This document shows positions 44,201 to 55,312 of a stretch of DNA of 64,000 nt, piece after piece. Origin of the DNA: Cladopsammia gracilis (taxonomy: Eukaryota; Cnidaria; Anthozoa; Scleractinia; Dendrophylliidae); contig JAJGOT010000257.1 in the NCBI GenBank assembly GCA_022457155.1, positions 702,501-766,500 on the forward strand, written 5' to 3'. The translations under genes and the position numbers were made by a program. Position 1 is the first letter of the stretch. Every line of letters begins with the position of its first letter. Under the pieces are notes generated by a model. That model ran no database searches. It was not told where the DNA came from and saw only the letters and a list, made by a program, of their open reading frames with translations.

Positions 44201-47200
44201 GACGTCATCTAAAAAGAACGCTGCTGCTTTTTTGCTGCTCAAAAATAGTGCTAATTCTAATCCAATCAATCATCGCCTTGGGTCGCGTGATATGTCAACA
44301 TGTTTAGTTGACTGATCCGCCTACTTATCATGCTTTCGTGACGTCATTATTGGTACTTGAATAGTCCTTCATTAGTCCAAGTACTTGACTAGTAATAAAA
44401 ATGCCGCCACGGTGAAGCTCTACTATTTTCGTTAGGTTTGGTAGCCATTTTCTTGACGCTAGCTAAAAAAAAACAGATCTGCAGTTGTACAGTCAACTTT
44501 CTTAACGACTACTCTCTTAAGCGACCACTTCCCGTAAGCGACCACTTTGTAAATAACTGTTTTGTTTCTCAGTCAAATACTGTTTCAAATTGATTTTTTC
44601 TCTTAAGCGACCACCTCGCTTAAGCGACTATTTTTTCCTGCACCAAGGGTGGTCGTTTAAGAGAGAGTTGACTGTAGTTGTAGTCGGTAGCGCTTCGAAG
44701 TCAAACAGTGCTTAAATTATTGCCAGCCACCAAGAAAACGGCGCAAACAGTTGAATGGTTTCCAGTTCTGATTGGCTGGCTACATTATTTTATTGTTTCT
44801 GATTGGCTTAGAGCAGCGTAGCCCACTGAAATTTTCGCCCGCAAAATATGCTAAAATGCCAGATAAAATTGTTATAATGTCGAATTTAATTTATCAACTG
44901 AAAAATAAACGCCCCGCTACAATTCAAGGCCTCTGTTGGGCAAACGTTTTCACGTTACTATGATTACTCTCTGAATTGTACTCTACTTGTGGATACCCGG
45001 TGTAATAAGCCTGCTTGTTTCTCTGAGGCTTTCTCACCAAACTCATCCCCAGGGCCTTCTCGGCTTTCAAAATGGCGGGGTGGGCGTATAAACCGCTGTC
45101 AAGTCTGCTAATTGGGGGCACCGTAAATAGGAGATAGTAACATTATAAACTGACCTTTTCTCCGTCTTTATCTTGCGGTTTCTTTTGTTCTTTGATAGAC
45201 CTGTTCCTTAATTCCAACAACTTCTGGTTATTCTTGTCAATCTTATATTAGTTAAACAGTTATAAAAATTGAAATAAAGAAAGAAATGCAATTACCAATT
45301 AATGATAAATGACGTCTTCTCGCCGATTAATAGGAAACAATGAACAATAAATTACAGCGGCAACAACAAAGTATTTAGTTATTTTTATTAGGTGAGATAA
45401 TAGATTCTATTGTTTGAGAGTCTTAAAGGAAGAAAGCGGATAAAAAGAGGTAAAATGGTTTGTGGGATGTGAGAATTAACAATTATTGGATGAGGTTGAG
45501 CATGATAACGATAATTATCAAGGCCAAAGTTTGTGTTATCTGCCGAAGCCGAAGGCTGAGGCAGATAACACAAACTGAGGCCTTGATAATTATCGCTATC
45601 ATGCAAAAACCGAATCCAATAATTGTTTTATTATGCATATTCCTGAGCTGCACTTGTAAAGACAAGAGCGCGCACAAAAAGTGATCAATGCACAGCAGTC
45701 AACTTGTAAGTAAACAACTTACGTCACTTCTGCATGCATAAAACTATTGTCTGTAGGTATGACATCACTTCTGCATGCATAAAACTATTGTCTGTAGGTA
45801 TGACGTAACAGAAACAGCAAGCAATAATTAGCTGCGTGCTTATAGCCAATCAAAATCGAGCTAGTGACACCAATGTATAATAATTAACAATTATTGGATG
45901 AGGTTGAGCATGATAGCGATAATTATCAAGGCCAAAGTTTGTGTTATCTGCCGAAGCCGAAGGCTGAGGCGGATAACACAAACTGAGGCCTTGATAATTA
46001 TAGCTATCATGCGAAAACCGAATCCAATAATTGTTTTATTATGCATATTCCTGAGCTGCACTTGTAAAGACAAGAGCGCGAACAAAAAAGTGATCAATGC
46101 ACAGCAGTCAACTTGTAAGTAAACAACTTACGTCACTTCTGCATGCATAAAACTATTGTCTGTAGGTATGACGTCACTTCTGCATGCATAAAACTATTGT
46201 TTGTAGGTATGACGTAACAGAAACAGCAAGCAATAATTAGCTGCGTGCTTATAGCCAATCAAAATCGAGCTAGTGACACCAATGTATAATAAAATAGTTT
46301 ATTGTCCTCATTCAAAAAGCACGATTGGTTGATGTGAGCCTATAACTCCGAAAACCCGTGAAGTGCGACCATGTTTTTGTATTTTCAAAGGTGAAAGAGA
46401 ATGCTTTATGAATATCATTTACACATGCGTGGCCTATAGTTAGAAACCAAAGAAGTGAAATAATGGTTTCGTATTTTTAAAGGTTAAAGAGAAGCTTGAT
46501 GGATATCATTTACACATGCGTGGTCATAATTTATCAAAAACGTATTTAGCATCCCAGAAAGTGCAATGTAAAACCATTATATTGCCAAAAATAAAAAGAG
46601 AAAAAAAAATTGAAGAAAGAAACTAAATTATCAACTATATCCAGTAAAGGATACTGCTAATCCTTTATCACACCACGTGATAGCTTCCTTGAACTGATTC
46701 AGCTGAACGCAGGCACTTGCCCCTGTTAAAGAATATAAAGTGATGTGAATAAGCGTGAATGCGTCAGTTAAAGAAGATAAAGTGATGTGAATACGAGTGA
46801 ATGCGTCTGCTTGTTGAAGAATATAAAGTGATGTGAATAAGCGTGAATGCGTCTGTTAAAGAATATAAAGTGATGTGAATAAGCGTGAATGCGTCTGCTT
46901 GTTAAAGAATATAAAGTGGTGTGAACAAGCGTGAATGCGTCTGTTAACGAATATAAAGTGATGTGAATACGCGTGAATGTGTCTGTTAAAGAATATAAAG
47001 TGATGCCGTGAATAGGCGTGAATGCGTCTGTTGAAGAATATAAAGTGATGTGAATAAGCGTGAACGAGTCTGCTTGTTAATGAATATAGTGATGTGAATA
47101 AGCGTGAATGCGTCTGTTAATGAATATAAAGTGATGCGAATAAGCGTGAAGGCGTCTGCATGTGTTTAACTCTTTGACTCCTAAGAGTGCCAATGATAAA

Positions 47201-49802
47201 TAGTCATACAAAATCCCAAATTTAACTTTTTTTAATATTGAAAAACAAGTGATACCATGCAAAAGTACTGCCGAAGAGGTTTCATTTAAATGGTTACACC
47301 AAAGGATTTCGTCCACAGACTCAAAAGTTAGAACAAATGGTGCCATGCAAAAGTACTGCTTAAGAGGTGCCATTTGAATGGTCACACCATAGGATTTCGT
47401 CCACAGACTCAAAAGTTAGAACAAAACTACATGTCTCGATAATTGACTCTGGCTGGGAGTGAAAGGGTTAACATTCAAGATTATACTACTCTCCTAGTAA
47501 ACTGCGACACCCACCCACCTTCAAAGTAAAGGATAGTTTTGCCGCGAGTCTACTTCAAATGCATCACGTGGTATCACTTTACAGGAACGTTGGTAAAAAG
47601 TTATGCATTGTTGGTATATTATTGGTATATTATTATTATTATTATTGGTATATTATTGGTATATTATATTATATTATTGGTATATTATTGATCCTGAAGA
47701 TGTAACTTATTCTCATACGTTCATTAGACCTAGACGTTCATACGTTCATTAGACCTAGAAGTCCTACCTCTTACAATCGCTTTAATGTAAGATGGTTGTA
47801 AGTCAGTAGCAACTTTTGCATCACACAGTGAATCATTGTAGTTGCCTGTAAAAGAATTAGAATGCAAATTTAAAAATAGGATACTGTGCCGTACAGTTTC
47901 TTATAGAGGGAGCCTAGTGTTTATCGGACCGGTTATTTTTCACGTGGCTCGTTTTCCTTTGCTCTTCCAGATGATTATATTAAACAAATTCCTCCGATTG
48001 CCAACTGTCTGAAAAGCTTAGGGCTGTTTTGACTGCAACTAGGAATATCACCACTCCTCCCCGGCAAAATGGCGACATGATCATCAACCGAACAGCTGCC
48101 CCCACCAGTTTACTGGTGCCCACCTAGAGATCATGGAGGAGACAGATAATGAACGGCAAAGTATTTTATCTTGGACTCAAACCACCGCCATTTAGGTTAC
48201 AAGTAAACGCCCTTGAACCACCGCGCGTCCACCGCGCCTTCACTTGGATTCACTTCACTTCCACAGAAATGTGCTGACGTCAAGTCCATACATAAACTAG
48301 TGGCAATTTCATACCACGAGTTAAAAAAATAATAGTTAACAATCTGTTGAAAGAATGCTTTCTTCTCCGTAAGGTGTTTTTATGAGGATTCTTTTAAAAA
48401 CAATATCAAAAATAACGGAATGTAAAACGTTTAAAACTAACAATAGTAAGAAATATTGAAAACTTCTCACCCAAATAAAAGTGTGCTATCGCCCTGTTGC
48501 CGTACAGTTTAGCCTTGAGTTCTTTATCCTTGCCGTTAACTTTAATTCCTTCCGTGTAGAAGTAAATGGCGTTGCTAAAATCTTTCTTTTTGTATTGTTC
48601 ATTGCCTTCATTCTTGTAAGCCTCTGCTATTGCTACAATGTACCAAATGAAAATAATGTTAGCGTATACTGGATTAAGATATTAAAATTTAATATACCCT
48701 GCACAAATCTGGCTTTTGAGTAGTTTTTTACATGCTAACGTACGTGTAAAACAACAGCAACAGCTACAACAACAACATTTTTAAAACGCTGCGGAGACCT
48801 TTACCACTGTAACGGTATCCTGTAATTTAACCTGAAAATATCGATACGATTCAATTTAAGGAGGCTCGCCCCATTTTATTTGTGGGAATGACCGAAATCA
48901 TGCCACAAAAAATTATTATTCATTAACTTGAAAACACTCTTACAAATGTTTTTAAAACTTCGCCTACTTTTCATGATGCTTGAGCACTTAACAAATTTAA
49001 AATTTAAACGTTAAATGTCTGAGATAAATGATATTCTTTGGAACAAAAGACTATATACTGTTGTTGCTATGGTAACCACCGTTGCTTAAAAACCGGTGAA
49101 AATCTAAACTTGGTAACGTAAGAAAGAAACACCCCAAGGCCAATAAAGACAATTACTTTGGACAAGTTTAGTTATTTCTCGTGCATGGGTTCTAATATCT
49201 TCCTTAAATTGACAAACAGTTTTAAGCTTATATTACATCTATAACCGAACTCAACAAGCTTATCAAGTTGAACATCTTCTGTGAAAGCAAGGTCCAGTTC
49301 AGGTGCAGTGCTTCACTGATATGAGCCGAACCTAATTCGAATTTAGGTCAACCGAAATTAATCAATTTCGGCTTAAACTTAATTCAGCCGAAATTAATTT
49401 AATACAGACAAAATTGAGGATTCGGGTGAGCGACTTAGCCTATTGCTTCAAAAGTAGCGGACTGCTACAAAATATATATTTTATTAATTTATTAATTTTA
49501 TTAATTTATTCATTTGATTTGGCTCATGTAAAGTTCGGCGTCTGAATCAAAGCCGGTCCACAGCCATTATTCCCAGCTGAGCCAAGTGGGAAATCCGCGA
49601 ATTAGATCAGTCGTTCCGAATCGATTCCGATGCCACACTTCACGTGAACTTAATTCATTGAAAAAGGTTCCGCTCATGTGAAGTACGGCCTAGTAACATA
49701 CTTCTTCTCACCTCTTAAAGTGTCGTCATCAAACTCCAGTGTTTCCTCGGCAGCTGGTGTGACGTCACTTTCACTTGCAGCTTTGATTGAACTTCTCGCC
49801 AT
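34971..49802 (-). CDS. TPR-CHAT gene 2, complete (about 1231 residues)
   Basis: Join (minus strand): 49712-49802, 48471-48632, 47768-47845, 46655-46722, 34971-38267. All junctions are GT-AG and in phase. Residues 1-30 form an acidic leader. Residues 31-133 form a co-chaperone-type TPR block whose clamp residues K37, N41, N76, K106 and R110 are present. About residues 140-800 form some 16 TPR units of 40 residues ([19 protein letters not shown]). About 955-1225 form a CHAT domain with His1093 (HIAAHG) and Cys1134 (SCCHSARG). There is no signal peptide or membrane segment. CHAT domains are caspase/separase-like; the substrate here is unknown. Confidence 0.85.
38690..39240. repeat. Cluster of short hairpins with GGAAACACATATCAC / GTGATATGTGTTTCC
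   Basis: Inverted pairs at about 38698-38745, 38880-38925 and 39178-39235 share the same arms around loops of 10-20 bp. Confidence 0.5.
40078..40222. repeat. Palindromic MITE (arms about 62 bp)
   Basis: TCTTATTGGACGGTTTAGTG on the left returns as its complement at the right end, around GACTCGCCCTACGGGCTCGCC. Confidence 0.75.
40945..41285 (+). repeat. GC-rich dispersed repeat, copy 3 of 3
   Basis: Contains TTTATGGTCATGGCCAGCGA and GCGAGGCTTTGTTTTTCGCG; related to 4562-4860 and 18640-18890. Confidence 0.5.
41585..41800. repeat. Penelope-like inverted repeat with split hammerhead-like motif
   Basis: Arms of about 95 bp share GAGCCCAAACTGAAAGC and its complement. The left arm (minus strand) keeps CTGACGA-GACC..GGTC-GAAAC with ACAGCTGT and CACGG. 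The right arm keeps CCGTG-CTGACGA-GACCC but then runs into GGTTAGGGTTAG. It interrupts a short TE-type ORF on its right. Confidence 0.5.
41797..42022 (-). pseudogene. Transposon-associated small protein, truncated
   Basis: Reads [18 protein letters not shown], then [20 protein letters not shown] and LN. A short helical protein with this layout (K..LL..A...Q..AL.....NVL) recurs near cnidarian transposons (recognised only loosely). The C-terminus is replaced by the inverted repeat at 41797. Confidence 0.35.
42057..42312 (+). repeat. Degenerate (GTG)n-rich tandem region
   Basis: GGTGGTGGTGG runs are interspersed with GAGTTGAAAATAATT units repeated about five times. Open frames here are low-complexity artefacts. 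Confidence 0.8.
43115..43790 (+). pseudogene. Transposon-associated ORF, frameshifted
   Basis: The first frame reads [20 protein letters not shown] and [20 protein letters not shown]. It then shifts near 43490 into a Pro/Val-rich stretch ending [18 protein letters not shown]. The LLSRTDL..nEKa..Y motif and basic RKRK tail occur in uncharacterised cnidarian transposon proteins (family memory, not searched). A 37-nt tandem (CAAGCGCTAGTGGTCTTA) sits at 43585-43660. Confidence 0.4.
44490..44674. mobile_element. 185-bp MITE with TA target duplication
   Basis: The ends CAGTCAACTTTCTTAA and TTTAAGAGAGAGTTGACTG are inverted and flanked by TA (44488-44489, 44675-44676). The interior has repeated CTTAAGCGACCAC. 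The gene 1 intron at about 7573 has the empty site (GCAGTTGTAGA). Confidence 0.75.
45476..46292 (+). repeat. Direct tandem duplication (408-bp period) carrying a hairpin
   Basis: Two units (about 45476-45884 and 45885-46292) each contain an inverted pair built on TTGATAATTATC / GATAATTATCAA around CCGAAGCCGAAGGCTGAGGC. A doubled GACGTCACTTCTGCATGCAT motif follows. Confidence 0.75.
46655..46722 (-). CDS. Gene 2 coding exon 4
   Basis: 68 nt, the same peptide as gene 1 exon 4. The acceptor TTCTTTAACAG is the first unit of a 10-copy minisatellite. Confidence 0.85.
46724..47168 (-). repeat. Minisatellite copying the exon 4 splice acceptor (10 units of 41-46 bp)
   Basis: The unit is TGTTAAAGAATATAAAGTGA then TGTGAATAAGCGTGAATGCG. 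On the minus strand each unit carries CTTTATATTCTTTAACA followed by A or G, a copy of the real acceptor. Gene 1 has only one unit at the same place. Confidence 0.85.
47169..47767. other. Gene 2 intron 3, remaining part
   Basis: Holds two monomers (about 47240-47430) of the repeat arrayed at 53.1-53.9 kb and a short (TTATTGGTATA)n at 47625-47690. No coding region is seen. Confidence 0.55.
47768..47845 (-). CDS. Gene 2 coding exon 3
   Basis: 78 nt encoding [20 protein letters not shown] then KAIVR. It carries clamp residues K106 and R110. Donor GTAGGA, acceptor CTTTTACAG. Confidence 0.85.
48471..48632 (-). CDS. Gene 2 coding exon 2
   Basis: 162 nt encoding [19 protein letters not shown] to [11 protein letters not shown]. 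It carries K37, N41 and N76 and is one codon shorter than in gene 1. Confidence 0.85.
48633..49711. other. Gene 2 intron 1, coding-side
   Basis: Contains a degenerate GCCGAAATTAAT/CGAATTTAG stretch near 49325-49410. No gene is recognised. Confidence 0.45.
49712..49802 (-). CDS. Gene 2 coding exon 1
   Basis: 91 nt from the ATG to the donor GTGAGAAG. It encodes [20 protein letters not shown] then [10 protein letters not shown]. An acceptor TTTCCCAG lies 5 nt before the ATG. Confidence 0.85.
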
Positions 49803-50967
49803 GAATGCTGGGAAATCGATTTGAAGATCTTAAAGTTCCACTGTTTCTACCTTCCGATTATTATTATTAATAAATTTGTGTAGAAATATGATCATATGCC
49901 ACAGGAATCCCTAAAATATAAATAAAGTATGAATAATATGAATATCAGTCAGTAAATTGCCAGGTCGATCAAATTTTAAAATTTCGGTTGTTCTTTTTTT
50001 TTTTTTTTGCACTTTCGACTGAAAGGAAAAAACGTATTTAGTAACTTGTTTAAATCGTTTTTAACCCGTGAATACGCGCATGCGTAATGAACGGGTTATC
50101 GGTAACGAAGACAGATATCCGGTAAAATGAGTCACTCACTCACTCGCTCACTCGCTCCTTCCATCAGCTGTAACTTTGGAAATAAGCTTCTAAGTTGACG
50201 GCATTTCTGTTGCAGCGTTTCTGTTCCGATGATTGTTTTGTAACTTGGTCACATTCTAGAATATATCAAAGGAAGTTGATTCGCAAATTTTGAGCCAAAT
50301 AAAACGGACCAATTTTTTTCTAAGAGGGCCTCAACATGAAATGAGGGGTTTTTGCGCAAATCCAGATTTTGGCTCCTGTATTTATTTCGAAGAAAATCGG
50401 TTTATATTTAATAATCCATGCTTCATTCAACTAAGAGATACAAAAATAATTATTGCAATAGAGTAAAAAACAATGAAATTATGGCCAAACGTTCGCCGTT
50501 GGGAAATTGCATCCAGGTCACAGATGAGCGCATTTTGCATTTCGAGCGAGTCACCTTAATGCCATAGTTTCTGTCAAACACTTCTTTTTAGCTTCTGAAT
50601 TGCCTAAAGGTAAAGAGGGTTATTTTGTTTTTGTTGAAGTTGCCCAGCAAAATCAGAGTTGAAAGGAAGCAGTAATGAATAGTGAATAACGGTAAAACCC
50701 TTAACATGAATGATGAATAAATCAGAAAAAAATGAAAAAAAATGAATAAGGGTGGTCCAAGTATTCCGCTTCCATCCCCGAAACAAACATCTCTTGATTG
50801 AGTCAGAGAACCACTCACGTATAGAGTGATACAAGCTGATAGCTAAGTGAAGACTTATTTTAACCATATGTATCTCATCGAGACCGATTCAATTACTCCA
50901 CGAAATCTAAACGTTTTCCGTTATTTCTCCGAATGAAACAGAACTCAATAAACAAACGGCGCCTTAC
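49803..50967. other. Gene 2 5'-UTR intron and flank
   Basis: 50560-50967 is paralogous to 13790-14231. It contains a short (CACT/CGCT)n run near 50136. No coding region is seen. Confidence 0.5.
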
Positions 50968-51060
50968 CTCAACACGCAGCTAGATCTTCAATTATTTCCC
51001 ATGCAGCCTGCGTACGGAAGAAAATGATCATGATTCACAAATGTCACAACACTTATCGTA
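50968..51060 (-). promoter_or_regulatory. Candidate non-coding first exon / promoter of gene 2
   Basis: Minus strand: GCGTGTTGAG then the donor GTAAGGCGCC, matching the block at 14232 of gene 1. The upstream boundary is unknown. Confidence 0.4.
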
Positions 51061-51467
51061 CGGTGGCCAAGATTTTCATTTTCGAAATGACACCGCTTCA
51101 TTCGTCTGATCTGAATAAAGTTGACATAATGACTGTATTGGAAACAGAAAGTTTAAGTTAATCAATTTGGCGTTTTTTCCCTTTCTCCGAGAACACTGCC
51201 ACTTTTGCGTACCGCTACTTTTGTGACTTACGTGTCAGTAATATCGACAACGAAGACCCCTAAAATGAAGACTGAAGAACCGAAAAACGAAGAGCCACTC
51301 CAAAGCAGAACACAGCAGAGAACACACTTTGTTACCATACTTTACAAAAAACATTTTTACAATATAGCAATATGAACAAAAATAGGTAATATTACCGACA
51401 CGTACCCAGAATAACTAAAAAGCTAATCAAGCTGAGTAACAATAAATAATATTTATAAATGGAAGAT

Positions 51468-51485
51468 ATACTTACTTACTTACTC

Positions 51486-51584
<99 letters not shown>

Positions 51585-51604
51585 CACTTACTTACTTACT
51601 TATC
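51468..51604 (+). repeat. (ACTT)n microsatellite, about 34 units
   Basis: Almost uninterrupted TTACTTACTTAC with a few TCAC variants. The open frame through it is an artefact. Confidence 0.95.
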
Positions 51605-52755
51605 CTCTTCGGGCCCACGAGGACTCTTGAGGCCGGTTATAGGTTATAGGTTGGCAATAAAGCTTATAAAGGTAAACGAAAGGTAAACGAAAACGAAGAC
51701 CAATTCGAAAATGAAGACCCACAGGAAAATGAAGTCCTACTCGAAATTGAACACCCAGTCGAAAACGAAGACCCAGTCGAAAATGATGACCACCATATAT
51801 TTCAGACTTAATTAGGGTCAGTAATGCCATTGTTAGAAACCTGATTTGATTTGTAACTTTTTGGAGAATCAAAGAATCTGTTAATGTTTTGTTCTGGGAC
51901 GCCACGAAGCTCTTGGAACGCCTCACAGGATTGGCTGAAAAAACAATAGAACAAACAACAGAACAATGGACACTAGCCCTGAAAAAAACAAATTCGGGCC
52001 GTCTCGGCCTTTTCGACGGTGATCAGAAGACTAAAATTGATGGTTTTTGAGAGGCGCGCTACGTAGAAACAAATGTTTAGGTCAAGTTTCTAAGCTAAAC
52101 TTTAGTAGTACACAGGCAAAATGTAAAACATTTCAATAAAATGTCAAGCAAGCTGACATAAAGCTAAATTCCTAAAGCCTGTATTCAGACACTGAAAATA
52201 GGGCAAGAACGAGGGAAAATTTCGTTGCAGTCTAAACTTGGTTTTAAAATTACCACGTCACAGTAAAGTTCTTACCTTATTTTATCGAGTTATAAGCTCG
52301 AACGTGTTGGTATCTCCCGGGATCGTAGGCGAGAAAAGATTATAATCAGCCATTAACAGTGGGTTTACATAATTATCGGTCGTGGCAAAGGTCATTTGCA
52401 TTACTCTTCGGCTCTTCTAAATTGTTTCTTTTGTGGCTTGAATTCGATTGTAGTCCTCCAAGATAAATGTCGACAGCTTCTTTAATACTTCTGCGCCAGA
52501 ATCAGATCGAGAACAAATGTAAAAGTTGAGGACCTCTTTGGATATTAGACCGTATAAGGAAAATTTATATACCAAAGGTATGGGGACAAACATGGCGGGT
52601 ATTTAAAGGCCCCGGAGAGGGCGGGGGAGACACCGATATAAAAATGGCGGAGGTGCTCGTCGAACCTATTAGGGGTCAAAATGTGTAGATTGGCTTAAGG
52701 TTCTAAAATCTAAAACGACTACCGCTGGAATTATCGCGGTACCTTTTAGGGTTCT
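51605..52755. other. No recognised gene
   Basis: 51670-51800 has GAAGACCCA-type imperfect repeats shared with 15980-16105. The rest is unremarkable. Confidence 0.45.
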
Positions 52756-52985
52756 GGGGGCCGTTTCTCGAAAGACCCGGTAATTACCGGGCCCGGAAAG
52801 CTGTTTTATTTTCATTGATAATCGAGGTTTCAAACGTTTTGCAGATAATACGATAAAACTATCAGTTAGCAAAACAAAATGGACTGGTTTGTTCGCCAGG
52901 ACCCGCGCTTTTATTCTTTAGATTTTGATTTCAATATTTGGCTTCGGGCCCGAAAAGTTATCGGGACTTTCGAGAAACGGCCCCC
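52756..52985. mobile_element. 230-bp MITE with about 40-bp inverted ends
   Basis: GGGGGCCGTTTCTCGAAAG at the left and its complement at the right, followed inward by CCCGGTAATTACCGGGCCCG-like sequence. The target duplication is not clear. Confidence 0.6.
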
Positions 52986-53134
52986 TGGGCCGAAAAAAAT
53001 GCCAGAGCTGAAGACATGTGTTGTTTTAGAAATGGTTCCTCCTTGTGGTAAAAATCCATTGAGCCACGCCCATAAAACGAGATTCTGATACTTATTTTGG
53101 ACGGATTTTTGAAAATTTCCAACAAGTACCCCCC

Positions 53135-53955
53135 TAACCACAGGAAGGTACTACTCGATAGCTTTCATTTAAATGGTCTTTCATCCACAGACTTAAAAGT
53201 TAGAACCACTTTGTACAGCATAATAAACAGCACCACAGGAAAGTACTGCTCGATAACTTTCACTTGAATGGTCACACTTAGGATTTCATCCACAGACTCA
53301 AAAGTTAGAACCACTTTGTACAGCATAATAAACAGCACCACAGGAAGGTACTACTCGATAGCTTTCATTTGAATGGTCACACTTTATTATTTCATTCACA
53401 GACTCAAACATTAGAACCACTTTCTACAGCATAATAAACAATACCACAGGAAAGTACAGCTCAGTAGCTTTCATTTGAATGGTCACACTGTAGGATTTCA
53501 TCCACAGACTCAAAAGTAAGAACCACCTTGTACAGCATAAGGAACAGTACCACAGGAAAGTACTGCTCAATAATAGCTTTCATTTGAATGGTCACACTTC
53601 AGGATTTCATCCACAGACTCAAAAGTAAGAACCACATTGTACAGCATAATAAACAGTACCACAGGAAAGTACTGCTCAATAGCTTTCATTTGAATGGTCA
53701 CACTTAGGATTTCATCCACAGAGTTAAAGAGTAAGAACCACATTGTACTGCATAATAAACAGCACCACAGGAACGTACAGCTCAGTAGCTTTCATTTGAA
53801 TGGTCACACTTTAGGATTTCATCCACAGACTCAAAGTTAGAACCACCTTGTACAGCATGATAAACAGCACCACAGGAAAGTACTGCCCAGTGGCTTTCAT
53901 TTGAATGGTCACACTTTAGGATTTCATCCACAGCCTCAAAGTTAGAACCACCTTG
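53135..53955 (+). repeat. Satellite-like array, about 7.5 units of roughly 107 bp
   Basis: Each unit contains CACCACAGGAAAGTACTGCT, CATTTGAATGGTCACACTTT and AGGATTTCATCCACAGACTC. Single or double monomers occur in intron 3 of genes 1 and 2. Confidence 0.85.
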
Positions 53956-53959
53956 TATA

Positions 53960-54450
53960 CTATATTGCCAAAATCAAAAGAAGTATAGGTATCGTTACTT
54001 AGCTTGTATTATACCTTAGTAGAGCCATTCCTCAACTACTGCGTGATTGCTTGGGGTAATGCATTTCAGTCAACTTTGCAACCTTTATTTAATTTGCAAA
54101 AGAAAGTTATAAGAATAATCACCTTCTCCAGTTTCACTGAACACTCAAATCCTTTATTTAAAGACTTGAATGTTATTAAGCTGTCTGATATCATTACCCT
54201 TCAACTCGCAGTGTTAATGTATAAGTTCCATAACCAACTTTTACCTTCTGTTTTTGATACTTTTTTTTAATCCTGTTAGGAACATACATAGTTATAACAC
54301 TAGGTTGTCCTACTATCCCAAAAGACAGAACAAATTATGTAATTTTAAACATAAGTTTCCAGGGTGTTAAAGTTTGGAATGATATAAGTGATGACATCAA
54401 GCTCCTTCCTCTTAAACGTTTTAAGAATAAGCTAAAGTCACTTTAGTCCA
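53960..54450 (+). pseudogene. LINE reverse transcriptase C-terminal fragment
   Basis: A short AKIKRSIGIVT piece, a break, then LYYTLVEPFLNYCVIAWGNA and LFNLQKKVIRIITFSSFTEH. After another break it reads HSYNTRLSYYPKRQNKLCNF. This is the thumb and C-terminal region of CR1/L2-type LINE RTs; YY..v.P.L.YC...WG is diagnostic. There are several frameshifts and a stop, and the catalytic domain is absent. Confidence 0.7.
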
Positions 54451-55032
54451 TACAATCAAAAGGTAAAACCATACAGGCCATCAGGGCGAAAAGAAATCTC
54501 GGGAGCTAAGTTTCCCTCGGCTCGCTTCACTCGCAATCTTTCTATTCTTTTCCCGGCCTTTCTTTTTGTCCTATTCCAAACCTAATGGCCTGTTCACAGG
54601 TTAAAAACGTTATGATAACAAAAAAAGCTGTAGTCTGAAGGGTAAAATGCTTTCTCGCCGGGCGAGAAAACGGCTGACACTGACTAGAAAGGCTTTGGAA
54701 ACACGAACCGTCGAGTGTTTTTACAGCGGTTTCGAATTCTCTCAAGCTTTGACTAGTGCTAGCATAACCTATCATTAGCTTTAAAAACAAGTTTTCGATT
54801 TTGAGTAAAACGCCCAAAATAACTTTATCTGTATCCAAAGGGTTATAGCAAACAATATTCAGCCAGTCAGGCCTCTTTTGCTACCAATGTTTATTTCAAA
54901 GGACATTTCAAATTATCAGAATCAAATTACAAATCTATAAACGCCATCAACCTATCATTGATATCACATTCATTAAAACGACAGGCCAAGTATTTGCGCC
55001 ATTTCTTGTGTTTACAAACTTAGCAAAGATAC
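54451..55032. other. No recognised gene
   Basis: No coding region or repeat identified. Confidence 0.4.
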
Positions 55033-55312
55033 AGCAGTTTTCAACTGAGTGTCGTATAACCAAAAACAAAAGTAATTGCTCTGACCAATCAAAATAAACG
55101 CAGACAAGCAATCACGACACGAAGCAAATACATGTAGCCGGCGCCAAACGCGGGAAAACACGTGCGAGCAAGTCACGATGGGGACTCGTTTTACTTCTCA
55201 TTGGTTGATAAAGTGACGCGAGATTTTTTAGCCAATCATAAAGCGTAGCAACACAAAACCAAAGTAATCGCGAAATTACTTACGACACTCAATTAAAAAC
55301 CGCTCTAATCAA
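55033..55312. mobile_element. MITE, same family as 3673-3958
   Basis: The inverted ends are GTTTTCAACTGAGTGTCGTA (left) and the complement of GGTTTTTAATTGAGTGTCGT (right). The interior has repeated CCAATCA/TGATTGG-type motifs. Confidence 0.55.

Larger units (their letters stand above)
38268..46654. other. Gene 2 intron 4 (8.4 kb)
   Basis: Holds several repeats annotated separately. 38268-38690 is also related to the flank 60941-61180 upstream of the gene 3 exon. Stretches 39240-40070 and 43800-44470 show no recognised feature. Confidence 0.6.

Noticed and set aside
45388..46122. Several mirrored open frames on both strands ([13 protein letters not shown] type)
   Set aside because: They come from the two arms of a hairpin and are reverse complements of each other. 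No codon conservation beyond the DNA repeat.
46724..47168. CRISPR-like regularly spaced repeats
   Set aside because: Direct tandem minisatellite without unique spacers, in a eukaryotic intron.
51459..51686. Open frame of LLTYLLTY repeats
   Set aside because: Pure translation of the (ACTT)n microsatellite.
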